Origin: Acridotheres tristis
Lineage: Eukaryota > Chordata > Aves > Passeriformes > Sturnidae
Direction: 5' to 3'
Length of the DNA: 64,000 bases
NCBI GenBank assembly: GCA_037013685.1
Contig: CM072887.1
Span: 51,387,154 to 51,451,153, forward strand
Shown: positions 38,501-50,200 of the stretch, one piece after another
Numbering within the stretch: the first letter of the stretch is position 1
Layout of the letters: the number at the start of each line of letters is the position of its first letter
Position numbers and translations under genes: made by a program
The notes under the pieces: generated by a model
The model's input: the letters and a program-made list of their open reading frames with translations, nothing else
What the model was told of the DNA's origin: nothing
Database searches by the model: none

Positions 38501-41304
38501 TTCCACTTTGCTCCCAATATTTTCCTCCTATTTCATTATACTAAATCAAATTCCATTACGTGTTCTTTTATAGAACAAGCTGTGTTCTCATGATATTTAT
38601 GGATGGCTGCATCACGTGCTTTATGCAGGTCAAGAGACATTGCAAACACAAAGGAACAAAGATGATTCCCAAGCACACCAAGGCACTCCTCAGCATGTGG
38701 AGGACTGACTTGCAGCGGCGACATTCAGCCACTGCATGGACCCTGTAGAGAGTTTGCTGTGCTTAGAGACTCTCAGAGATGGAATGCTGAGCTAGGTGCA
38801 TCTTTTCTGTGTGTATAGGAGGGATGCAAGTATGGTAGGGAGGCAGGGAGCCTGCTGCAATATGTGTTACAGTAATGGTGAGCAGAGAGAGTACTGCAAA
38901 AGAGCTGCAAACAGTTGGCCACACAAAGGCACAGAGCTGGCATTTATTTTGTAGCCCAGAGATGAAGCTGGCATAGCTTTCTGCTTTTCTGCTTGTGGTC
39001 TGGGAAGGCAATGAGTTGCCTGGGCTCAGGAACATTCCAAAGTTTACCAGGTAAGGTTCACAATGTATCCCCTTGGTGTCCCTTGTGAGAGGACTGCATG
39101 CTCTTAAATAAATTATTATTAATCTGCCTTGCAACAATTTTTAGAGAGTAAATGAGGTAGACTCATAAGCATTAGCTAGTGAGTTTGACATCAGTCCCAG
39201 GCAAAAATATGAAACAGATGATACAGGGACTGAGCCAGAGAGAATTAAGAGATTGAATGCAAATACTTTCAATTAATATGGGTTGGAGGAAAAACAGGCT
39301 TGAAGGAAACATTTCATACATCTATCTTGCTGCATGAGAAGATGGTTGGCTTGGTTCTGATTTGTAGAATCTAAAATTATTCAAAACCTATACACTATGT
39401 TTCAGATGTGTTCTTCTGTGCTCAAATGCCAGGTTTCAAAATACAAGTGTGCTTTGGGAATTGTCACTCATCAGGTGTGATTCAGGAGGTATCCAGCAAG
39501 AACTGGTCCTTTGCTCCAGCTGTGCTTTGCTACTGGCACTGACTAGCAAGAAAATGCAAAATTATATTAAGGCAAGAAACAAATGCATTCAGTATGGACA
39601 AAGGAAAGGCCATATAATCAGGGACAAGACTAAATAGATCATAGCTACATATTAGGAGGCTCAGTGCTGAGAGGCAGTGAATTTCAAAAATACTTGCATA
39701 GTAGCATTATGCTGGAAGCACATGTGCAACTGCTGAGCTGTGTCTCAGAGAGCTGAGACGCTCCTTACACTTATCTGCAGCATTGAAAGGTGCTGTCTTG
39801 CTCTGGTTGGAGCACTGGAGTGGCTGCTTCTGGGATACCAAGTAATCTTTGGTGTCCCATGTCTTCCTTGAAACACAAAAACCTGAGGAGGGTTCAGGAA
39901 GCTTTGCAACAATGCAGTCTGAGCTACTGCAAAAGAAAATTTTGTAATTCTGAATCTCCTTTGCACCTAACCCTAAAATCCCTTTGAAGCTTTCTAACTA
40001 TAATATTGTTCCATTGCTTCTTACTGGAAGATACTAATTTAGACCTCTTAGTTCCCATTTATGAATAAATACCACAAAGATCGCTCTGTAGAGATATATT
40101 GCTGGCAACAACAATATATGTCTACATTAATGTGTCTGTATCTATCTATATTATATTAAAATATTGGTCATTGGTGATGCTGAATCTATTTCAAATTTGA
40201 AAAAGGAAGGTGACTACTAACTAGCACAAGTGAAAAACAATACTGCACAACTTACATCAGACAGACTGCTAAGAAGGCTGGAAATTAGGGGTCGCGGTGT
40301 TAGAAAGCTGCCAGCAGGATGCTTCCTGATCAAAACTCAGGAATTCTCCTTCCAGTTTTAATAAAGGCTTTGTTTCCACTGGATCATAAGGCTGCTTCTG
40401 CCTTAATTGCCACCTGTCAGACACAACAGAACAGAATCGCTGGCACATACAAGCCTTGGCTATCCTGCCTTCTCAGCACCAAAAAAACTTATTGAAATGA
40501 TGCCTATTATACTGCTTTTCAGTGCACAAGTAGTTAAATGAAATATGTTTAATTCTTTCTCATCACCCCAGAGTCAGCACCAGCCAGAGATCCTGTAGAA
40601 AGCATTAACTCATGTTCCATTCAGGTGGTAAAGTACTAGCGAGAGAGACAGGTGGGGGTAAGTCAGAACCAGTTAAATCATTTATATCCACTCACACCTA
40701 TGGAGGGGCAGATTCTGGCATTATTGCAGCATCTCTAAAATTAGGCACCATCCCCATTTCTCAGTGTTGCTGCCAGCCTGGCAATGTAGCTGGAACTCTT
40801 ACACAGCTACAGAGAAGACCATGGTTAAACACTGCCTGGATGTTACAACTAGCAGGAAGCTTTCACTGGCTAAACCTGACTTTAGGTTACTGCAAGGCTA
40901 CACTTCCCAGTCTTACTACCATTGCTTTGTGCAGGCGCTGTGGCTTTCTCCTGTGTACTCCAGAGAGAGATAGTTTTCTTAATTTTTTTCCTAATCAAGT
41001 AGTTTAAATCATATCCTTCAGTTTTTTATGTCATTCTTTGTGTGGCAGCTAAGAATCCTACGCCACAGGGCACCCATGCCAGAAGAGGCCTCCTGGGACT
41101 AAAGAGCTGGAAGCAGCAGAGTGGGTTGTGGCGAGTGTGAATGCTGTCATTGGAGCAAGCAGATAGTGTCTGCAAACTCCACAGTTCCTAAAATAACAAG
41201 CAGTTCATTAGGCCTTAAATAGACCATGTATAAGATAATACAGTCTGCTGATGAGGGCCCTCATCTGTTCTTCTCTGCACCTACTTAAAGTGCAGAAGTT
41301 GCTG
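29519..41304. other. Non-coding stretch, no exon supported
   Basis: 11.8 kb without a recognisable gene. Frames of about 95-142 codons occur (29830-30213 plus, 33227-33514 plus, 33962-34351 minus, 35726-36154 minus, 38763-39137 minus, 40612-41007 plus). Several overlap open frames on the opposite strand; all lack known domains, low-complexity bias aside, and lack a promoter or clear splice context. Enhancer-like sequence lies at 35030-35640 and a duplicated motif at 36483-36520. Confidence 0.5.
35030..35640. promoter_or_regulatory. Candidate conserved non-coding element
   Basis: About 600 bases of AT-rich but complex sequence free of simple repeats. It has ATGCAAAC (35246-35253) next to ACAAAG (35255-35260), i.e. 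octamer-like and SOX-like cores, and TGACAG (35280-35285), a MEIS/TGIF-like core, plus many TAAT cores. It contrasts with a GC-richer block that follows at about 35870-36180. The texture is typical of developmental enhancers. The call is inference, to be tested by alignment. Confidence 0.28.
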
Positions 41305-41392
41305 TTTTTTTTTTTTTTTTTTTTGGTTTGTTATTTTTTTGTTGGTTTTTTGGATTGTTTTTGTTTGTTTTTTGTTTTGGGGTTTTTTTGGA
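41305..41392. repeat. Poly-T and T/G-rich tract
   Basis: A run of 20 T (41305-41324) passes into TTTG/GGTTT low-complexity sequence. A poly-T start is compatible with the tail of a minus-strand retroposed sequence, but no recognisable body is attached. Confidence 0.85.
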
Positions 41393-44300
41393 AGGAGGAC
41401 TAGAAACAAGAGCCCGGTCCTATGCCACTATGCTAACAGTACTTTATTCTCCATGCAAAAACATGACCAGTATTTCCCCCTAATCCTAGCTGGCAGGATA
41501 AAAGTCCTCAAATACCAGCAAAAAGATCAGATTATTTCTGTCACTGGAAAGTCAGAGAAGCAGGAATTAATCCCTTCAAGCAGAAAACAATATTGAGTCA
41601 AGAACTACCCTCTAGAACCACCCCCTAAACTGTTCTGTGTCCTGCCCAAGCTGTCCATGGATGGACAGAAAGGGTTTTTCCACCTAATTGCTGGTGTTGT
41701 GTGGGATTTAGGCTGGAAATAGAGATGACAGACAGCCTCAGTGCACAGCACTGTGATGTCTAAGCTCATCTCTTGGGAATGGGGACCCTAGGAGAGAGGA
41801 TAAGCTTTTTCCCATGCCTTCTCTGACAGCCCCACGTCACTTGAAAAGGCTCCTCAGCAAGCACAGTCTTCAGGACTCTCTGGGACTCTTCAAAAGGGGC
41901 TGGGCACTATTTTTCCACCAGTGTGAGTGCTAGCAGGGCATTGCTGTGGTGCCAACTGCTGTGGTGATACTCCCAGGGGGATGTTTAGTTACCAAGGAGG
42001 AAAGCTCCAGTGTACAAGTCATTCTGGTGTGGCTGGGCAGCAACGAAGGAGGGGGTTGAGGACTGTGGAACTGAGAGTTTGTGGATCCAAGCAAATCTCA
42101 GTCAAAGGAAATAATTTCTCACAAAGCTATTATACAGTATTATGCCTGTTGCAGATCTATTTGCTGGGTACTGTGGGGAAATAGCCACCACACACAACAT
42201 GTGCATTCTTCATAGCAAAGGGAATGGGAGTCAAGGAGTCAGCTCTGGGTGCAGGCTTTTCTTGTAACCTTTTGCTCACATTCACAAACAATGCCCTATT
42301 GTGGTGTTGTTTCCTGCAGATTGTTCTAATAACCACTGAGCAGTGAAGCATGAGCATGTGTTCAGGTTTCTTACATTGAATTCTAATGTGATAAAACATG
42401 CCAGCTTTCTAAAGGTCGATAAAAAATGCACAAGAAAGAGAACTGGATAAGATGGAGCACATGGAACTTTGTAACTCTCAAAACTTCGAAGCTTCCTGGA
42501 AGAAATGGATTTTATACCTAGGGACATACAATGTCTGCTTTCTTTTCTGCTATTTTATAACTTGTCAGTTATATTGACACATCTCTTCTCTAAAAATGCA
42601 TAGCCTGATGAAGGTAGTAGAGCTTTCACAAAGGCTTGATTGCAATTATAATGGGTGTAGGGTTTTTTGTGTGTGTGAAAAATACTTGCATGGTATCTGA
42701 GCCAGTACAAATGCTGATCGAGTGCCTTGCCAGGGAAAACAAGGAGTCCCAGAACTCCTATGTGGCTGCTTCATTGCACATGTGCTTGAGCATTACAGGT
42801 TTTTACTGCGCCAGCAAATTTGTAGTATATTAGGTATAAAACTTACTGTCAGTGAGATGCATTGTAGTGACCTGAGTGAAGCAGCACCAAAGAGGAGCAG
42901 GATGATGACTCCTTTTGGCAGCTCAGTACCGGGCTGTTGGCAGCAGACTCGTGATGTGTGCACGGAAATGTTCTGTCTGTGGAGAAGGTCACCCTCCCCC
43001 ATGTTCTGGGTTGTCTTTTGTCCTTTAGACTGACTCAGCTTTTAGCAAGCAATAACCTGAGAGCTACATGATGTCATGACGTTTGGAACAGTTTGCAGTC
43101 AGACAAATAACTTTCAGTGTAAAAATTAACACACAAGCCTAAAAAAACTTCAGAAAATGTACGGATTTTTCTTACTAAGTTGTTTGGCCCATTAGTTAAC
43201 CAATGTTACTAGACAACTTATACAAAGAAAAAATGCCTTGCATGAATTGTGGATCCAGTTGTCTCATGTTAGTTAGCTTGATGGGCCAAATTATTTATAA
43301 AACCACCTAATTCTTATCATATAATAAGGAAATGCCAGATTTTTATAGGTTACTAGCACCATACTAGTTAAATAACACTACTAGCTTTATTAAAGTGTTT
43401 AATCTACTAGTTTAATAATGAAATACCTTAAGAATCAGATTTTTCTTTCTATTAGGCTGGTAAATAGACATCTTTACTATGTCTTCCTTTCTATACCTCT
43501 TAGAGTCCATATATTTGAACTGCAGGAAGTCTTGCTGCTGGAACTCCTATTCAGAATTCTAAAAATTTTATAGGATTAATAGGATGGTTTAATACAAATG
43601 TCTGTGCACTGGGAAGGTTTTCAGTGATGTTGGCCACACAGGAAAATTTGTGTGTTTTTTACCTGGGACAGTATAAAACTGACTTGCATCCATTTCACAT
43701 ATCTATATATGGATATATGCATAACTGCAAATACATTCACTTTATGAATTATTTTACTTAAACTCAACCTGCCTTGTGAGGCCAAGAGTTAGTACTGAGT
43801 GCTGAGCAAGGGTTAAGTCTCCATACCTTTAAAAAAATTGACTTTTATTAGCTTGAGCTGCAAGGATCTGACCCCTGACAATGTAATGCTATTTTAACCA
43901 CACTTTGTCTTGAATTGAATGGAATCAATTGCCTGGATCCAGATGTCCCATGCTGGGACATTAAGCTTTTGTGAAATTCAGCTGCACAAAATGAAGGTGG
44001 CCTTATTTCGTCCCTTAACCAAAAGGTGATCTCTCTTAAGGGCAACTCTAGAAAGGAAGAGACATTTTTTCTCTGTATACATTATTTAAAAACCTAAAAA
44101 GTGCTCTGTGCTTTCCTCAAATGTAAATCTGCATACTGCACTCTGATTTATGTTCAGCATGTCAGGATAATGGGGATGGAAAGCACAGGACACAATTCTT
44201 GGTCGCATAAATACATTGTAAAACATTCTGAAAGTTCTCAGTCTGTCTCCAGCAATGGACCATTAAATAAGAGGAATAAACATAGACGGGACCATTGACC

Positions 44301-46680
44301 TGACCTCCACATAATTTGTTTTATGACTGCCAGCTACATTCACAGATTTACAGGCACTGGGTTTTATCACCATGTGTGAGTCAAGGTTGTGGTTCATAAT
44401 TATTGTGCAGTTCATGGGAAAACTCTAAAGACATCTTGTGTTGTATTTTAATAGTTAAAATGAGTGGGACCTGTGCTTGAGAATGCTTCAGAGTGCCCCT
44501 TGTCCTGCTCCATCACCTGTGTAGGTGAGACTTTATATAGACTTCTGCTTACTGATTTTGGGGTAAACAACTATTTACTGTGGCACACAGCTAACATATA
44601 AGGTATTCTGGAAAGGGTAAGTGTTTAAAAAGAGAAATGAAGTGAGTGTGGGTGTCTTCTGTAGGGTAAGACCTTTCTTTTTATCACCAGCTAGCACAGT
44701 TCTCCAAGTGACTTGACAGAAAATAATGCCAAGCTGGATTTTGTGGATCATACCCTACAACCAAAGGCATTTGTTTTCCATCCGGAGAGCCCAGTACAAG
44801 CTATTTGCAGTGCACATGAAGGCACTTCTGCATGGCATGGGGCTGTGCCTTGCACCCACATGAGGTTTCAGAGGGAGTGTGGCATTGCTGCCTGGCTCCT
44901 GGTGCTACCAGGGAATCTGGAAGGGGCCACGAGGGCTCCCCAAGTAGGTCATGTTTTCAGAAATGTGAATTTTCTTCTTTTCACAAGGGGGCTTCTTGGG
45001 TTAACATTTTCTACAGTCAAATACTTGCAAAACGCACTGTGAAATTAAGCCTTTTTCTCTCAGTAGGTGACATACCAGTAAAGGTCTTATTACTGCCTCT
45101 CCCACATCAGCTTTGCTGTTTCTATACTGGAATGTAATTCAGTGAGCCACAGAACCATGAAAACATCTGATGTACTATTTCTCTTAAATGGATTTTCCTC
45201 ACAGAGAAGCTATCTTCCTGGGCATTTCTTCTGTCAGCCCAATTTAATTGGATTGTAGCTGAAAACAATAATATTACATTTACATTTGCTTTAAAAGTCT
45301 CTGCATTTTAGCATCTGCAGCCCATCTGGCTCTAATGTTGCTGAATCTTAATTTAATGAAATTTTTTCATTTGAACGGACTAAATGTGCTGCATTAACAA
45401 TCTGCTGTGTTAAAAAAGTAGTGAGAAAAAAAGTGCAATATAGATGTTTAGTCTTGGTAAAAGCACTTTTCCAAAGAACCACTCTTGCCTTATTTAATAT
45501 AATTGTTTTCGTTTCCTTATGTGTGGGTTTGCAACTGAATGAACCTGAAATAAATCAGGACAAAAGAGACCCCCAGGACTAGCGTGGTTAAAGTATGCTG
45601 GTTCCCCTGGCCACCAGCAAGTCACTGAATGACACACAAGGATTTAAATAGCAAAATGAGAGTCACGGATTGACACTTGATTTATACAATCACCATATAA
45701 AGACCAAATGCCACGCATCCAGGAGGAGCTGGAGGCAAAGCTCACCAGGCTTTCTACCTCGTTAAAAGCAGCCCTCACCAGGGAGAGGCTAGCAGGTTGC
45801 CAGATCAGAATTCTGCTATAGCACACTGGCAAGGATGCAAAACCCGACTCTTTTTAGCCCTTCCTATGCACAGCCATGCACACTTGGTCATATGGAAGTC
45901 AAAAAGGGATGATACGTTTCCCAGCATCAAGGATGGCTTTAGAAACAAGTGGTGTGCAAAATCTGCTGCAAAGACAGCTGCCTCCAATCAGGAGAATTAA
46001 AGTGGCTGATTCTGAAGGTCTGAAGCAAAACCCCAAACAAACGCTTGGGAAGGGAGAGAGGTGCATGGTGTGTGCATGTTAGCATGAAATTGGCTCTGAT
46101 GGTATCTTTGAACCAGTCACACTTTTCTGACATTGCCACTCAAAGCACAGGGCCCAGCCACCAAGGCCAAGGCCCACAGAACACATTCCCATTCTGGAGT
46201 TGTTGTGAATCCCTGGCAGAGCAGGCTGTGAGCTTTGCCAGCCCCGCTTGCTTGCCTCTGGCTGCTCTTTGTGATACCCTGTGGATACTCTTTATGAAGA
46301 GCCTTGTGGGGAGCTGGGGCCAGACAGGTAGAGAAGAAGCAGCCTCAGTCAGTGCTTTGCTACTGTTGGTGTGTCTCTGCAGCCATCCAGACCATGACAG
46401 AGCCAGCAGGAAGGGGACACTGCTTCCCTGTAAGCCTCTGGGGAATGCAGGTGGAAAAGGAGATGCTCCATCAGCCCTATTCAATTAGTGTTTGCATTCC
46501 ATTAAAAGGCAAGAACTGCGAGCAAAAGCCTCAAATCTGCAGGAAAAGCAGTCTGCCCAATAGCAGGAGATTCATTTTATGCCTTTGTTTTGGACACTTG
46601 TAACTGGTTGTGGGCTTTCTTACAGATCAGCAAAGATGTAGGCCAAACCCCACGGCTGTAATCATGGTAGGTGCAAAAAT
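41393..46680. other. Non-coding stretch, no exon supported
   Basis: No recognisable gene. The longest non-island frame in the window (46045-46488, plus, 147 codons) lies here and is mirrored by a 114-codon minus-strand frame. It has no domain I recognise. A diffuse inverted repeat sits at 43363-43411. Enhancer-like sequence spans 45180-45480, followed by a stretch of different texture (45540-45850) that could be a decayed mobile element. Confidence 0.5.
45180..45480. promoter_or_regulatory. Candidate conserved non-coding element
   Basis: AT-rich, complex, repeat-free sequence with a perfect 13-base dyad, CCAATTTAATTGG (45239-45251), and many TAAT/ATTA homeodomain cores. No open frame of note crosses it. 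This is the texture of vertebrate developmental enhancers; conservation has not been measured. Confidence 0.28.
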
Positions 46681-47200
46681 AATCATGGAATAGCTTGGAC
46701 TGGAAGGCACCTCTGAAAGATTATCTAGTCCAACCCCCCTGCAATGAGCAGGGACATCTTCATCTAGATCAGGTTGCTCAGAGCCCTGTCCAGCCTTAAA
46801 TATTTCCAGGCATGGGACATGTACTAGCTCTCTGGGCTACCTCCTCCAGTGCTCCACCCTTACGATGAAGGATTTCTTCCTGATATGGAATCAAAATCTA
46901 CTTCCTTTCAGATTCAAGCCATCCCCCCCTTGTCCCATCTCCATATACTCTTGTGAAAAGTCCCTCTCAGCTCTTTTCTAGGTCCCCTTTAATGTACTGG
47001 CAGGTGTTATAAGGTGTCCCTGAACCTTCTCTTTTCCAGGCTGAACAACCCCGTCTCTCTCAGCCTGTATTCATAGGAGAGGGGCTCCATTCCTCTAATC
47101 ATCTACATGGCCCTCCTCTGGACTTGTTTGAACACATCTCTCATGTGCTGAGTGAGTCACAGTAATCCAGGAGGGGTCTCACCAGAGCAGACAGAGGGGA
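46681..47200 (-). mobile_element. CR1 LINE, 5'-truncated copy
   Basis: The plus strand shows the familiar reverse complement of the avian CR1 3' region, with the phrases TGGACTGGAAGGCACCT, GTCCAACCCCCCTGC, CAGGTTGCTCAGAGCC, TTTCTTCCTGATAT, CCTTGTCCCATC, CAGGCTGAACAACCCC, CTCTCAGCCTGTATTCATAGG and GGCCCTCCTCTGGAC, ending in GGGGTCTCACCAGAGCAGA. The element therefore runs on the minus strand, with its 3' end near 46681 and a 5' truncation near 47200. Only about 520 bases of the multi-kilobase full-length element remain, as is usual for CR1. No intact reverse-transcriptase frame is present. The copy is diverged, so not recent. Confidence 0.95.
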
Positions 47201-50200
47201 TTTTCCATGATAGAAAACTGTCCAGGGCCAAGACAACTGCTTTGTAAGAAAGAAGTTTGAAAGAAGCAGATAAAATAAGTAAAGAAAGAAAATGGAGAAA
47301 GGGTCTGCCAATGAGGAGTGCAGCTAAGCAGGATAGGATGCCCTCACACATTTTGTAGCATATTCCCTTCTCCTATCACCCCAAATGGAACGTGGAAATG
47401 GTACCTTGGGGATAATAACACTTCCCTAGGACCAGCTAGAGGTGCTCACATGCTATAATAATAGATGCTGTGTATGTGCTGCAGATGGAAAGTGGATATT
47501 GGCTCAATATTTGCAAAATGGGAATAATAAGCCCGAGTCTTCCAGAAGTCTGTTTGGCGAGCATGGTGCAGGAAAGAACGTTCACCACCAGCTCTTTATT
47601 CTGTTCCTCTGCAGGCACTGATGAATTAAGTGTACAGTGTCTTGCTGTGAAGGATAAGTGGAACAGACACATGGAGATGTCTGACATATATTTTGAGGTG
47701 TATTTAATATTGTAGTGCTTCCGGATTCCACTAGCATGCTAGGGGTTTTGGCTTCAAACCAATGTTTGCATCAGTACCATGTGTCTCTGGAACAGCAGTG
47801 CTTACTTTAGAGCTGGCTATGAAAATAGTTTCCATTATAACCCCTTGTTTTCACATGCTTCTTTTATTTTATTTTGAAAATCCTCTTTTGAGTCAAAAAT
47901 TTCCATCTCTATCTTTGCCAAAAGGTGAAGTTTTTCCCCCTTCGTTTTCTTCAGCTTGGAGGGAGAATCTTTCAGATGTTTTTGAGTCATGGGAGAGTGG
48001 AAAAAATGCATTTTCCCAGTAGGATAAAAAAAAGTCCACATTTTCACAGTAGTAGAAACATACGGGGAAAGGAAACTGAAGGCCGAAACTTGCATTTTAG
48101 TTCAGATATTTCTACAATAAACCAGCTTCATAAGGAAGGACTTTGATTTGCCAAAGGCAGAGATGGTTCTGATTTTTGGCAATTAATCAGGCATGGGTCC
48201 AGGTTTGAAACTTTGCTGGCATTCAGGATATTGTTTAAGGTAGTGTCTTTACAGCTGGCCATTTAAAAAGTAAAGAGACAATCCCCAGTGGACTTCTGCC
48301 CTTCAGAACTAATTATAGTCCAGCAATACATTTGAATTCATTCTAAAATCTAATTGAATGGAGAGGAACTAGAAGAACACTGGTGCCAAATATTTTCGAA
48401 ACTTTTTCTCAATTCTCACTCAAGTCAGCAAGAGCAAGTGGAGGTTGCTGAAGTCACGGACAGGCTGATGCACTTCAAAAGGGCCAAAGCACACGACAAG
48501 TCATGCACACATGACTGGCTTGAGGAGAAACTTCATTCAGTACACCTGCCAAATTTTTTCTTGGATGTCTTTTCCTCTTCACATAGGCTAGGAAGCATCA
48601 GTGCAAAACTCTGCTGTGCTGGGTGTAGTTACACTGAATCCATTAATAAGCAGAAAAGAAAAATGGAAAGGGGAAGCAAAAGGGAAAGGAAAGAGGTAGG
48701 CATCTAACCATCATTCTGATGAGTGATCCTGCATCACTGTGCTGCTTTCTATTACTGTTATCTCCTGGCAAGAGCTGTGATGGATACACTACTGGTATGT
48801 CCCCTCCATGTGTTCCAGAAAATACACAAGATCTGAACAACTTGGGGGCTGATGACACTGTTGTGACCCTCAGTTTCATATTTTCTGGCTCTTTTGAAAC
48901 TTTTAACTATGCAGCCTGCACATTTCATCAAACCTTTTGCTTTCTATAATTCAAAACCTGCTCCAAGTGTACATACGTTTGGCAAAGGCATCCAAAATGA
49001 TGTGTTTATTTTGCTTCAGTGCCAAAGAGCAGTGATTCATTAAGGAGCTTGGAAACATAGAGGAAAAGCCACAGCCAGCAACCACTACACGTGCCCTGAA
49101 GAGCAGAAAGCTGTGTTTTTCTAAGGGAAATGGTTAGTGCAGCTGGATCAGGATCATGGCTGCCTTCTCTCAAAGTGAGGAGGCACTGCTGGGCAGGCTG
49201 GAGAGCACAGAAGTTCTCCTGGATAGCTGGGCTTTGCTGCAGCAGCAGCAGCAGCCAGAAGGCAGCCAGAGGCTGCTGTTAGACCCAGATAGGAGAGAGA
49301 AAAAATGCCCAAGGGGAATTGGTCCTACTGGTAGGAGCTTTTCCTTGAAATGACGAATTTCACCGTGCCACTGCTATGGTGAACACAATGAAAAGCGCAA
49401 TGGGCCTCGAGGGAAGAGGTGGAAGGAAAAAGGTGGTGACCTGCAGTAAGAATAGGCCTCCAGCTGCCTTTAGCTGCACTACTTCGTTTTTTCTGCTGGG
49501 GACATGCCAGCTTGTATCAGTAAAGTGGTCAGTTCATTCTGTTTATTGTAGCTGCTGATACAAACTTTAGCAGCAGCTAAAGGCTTTGAAAACCTGGCAG
49601 AAACCTGACTGTTGAGGAACTCTACACTCCAACGTGTCATTGTTACGCCACTGTTTTCTTCTTCCCCAGTGGCTTGAACTAGGACAGGCAAAATGCTATT
49701 TATAATTTATAATGTAGTCCTTTTTTATCTTTCATCATAAATCTGGAACCCTGGACAAAATTGAAATCTAGTGACAAACACACTGTTGATTGGAAAATGT
49801 CTGATGGTTGTTTCTGCCTGGAAAGGAAATTCTGTCCTGTGTTGTCATAGTGCTGCCACACAACAGGAGGTGCTGGTCCAGGAGTCAGTATGAGGCACAA
49901 AGGAAATGATCATGTATAAAGTACATTATTATCAAGATTTCTTGCGACTAACAGTCATAAACATGTAGAAGAGTTTTTGAAAATTCAAGGTTTAAAATTT
50001 AAACCAGAACTGTGGCATTTACATAATGAAGCATTAGGGTGTGACCTTATAGACTTTGGATAATATGTCATGTTACCTACTGGGGGGCTCTTCGCCTGTT
50101 TTTCAGGGATATCTGATTTAGGTTTAGGGACATAATGTGATCCAGTATGCCAGTTCCCCTTGGTGCTTTAAACAAAGAGAGAAGGTAGCTTTTTCCAGCA

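Noticed and set aside
38763..39137. 124-codon minus-strand frame
   Set aside because: No domain and no supporting signals.
39961..39982. AACCTAACCCTAAAATCCC resembling telomeric repeat
   Set aside because: Only one full CCCTAA unit, with no array.
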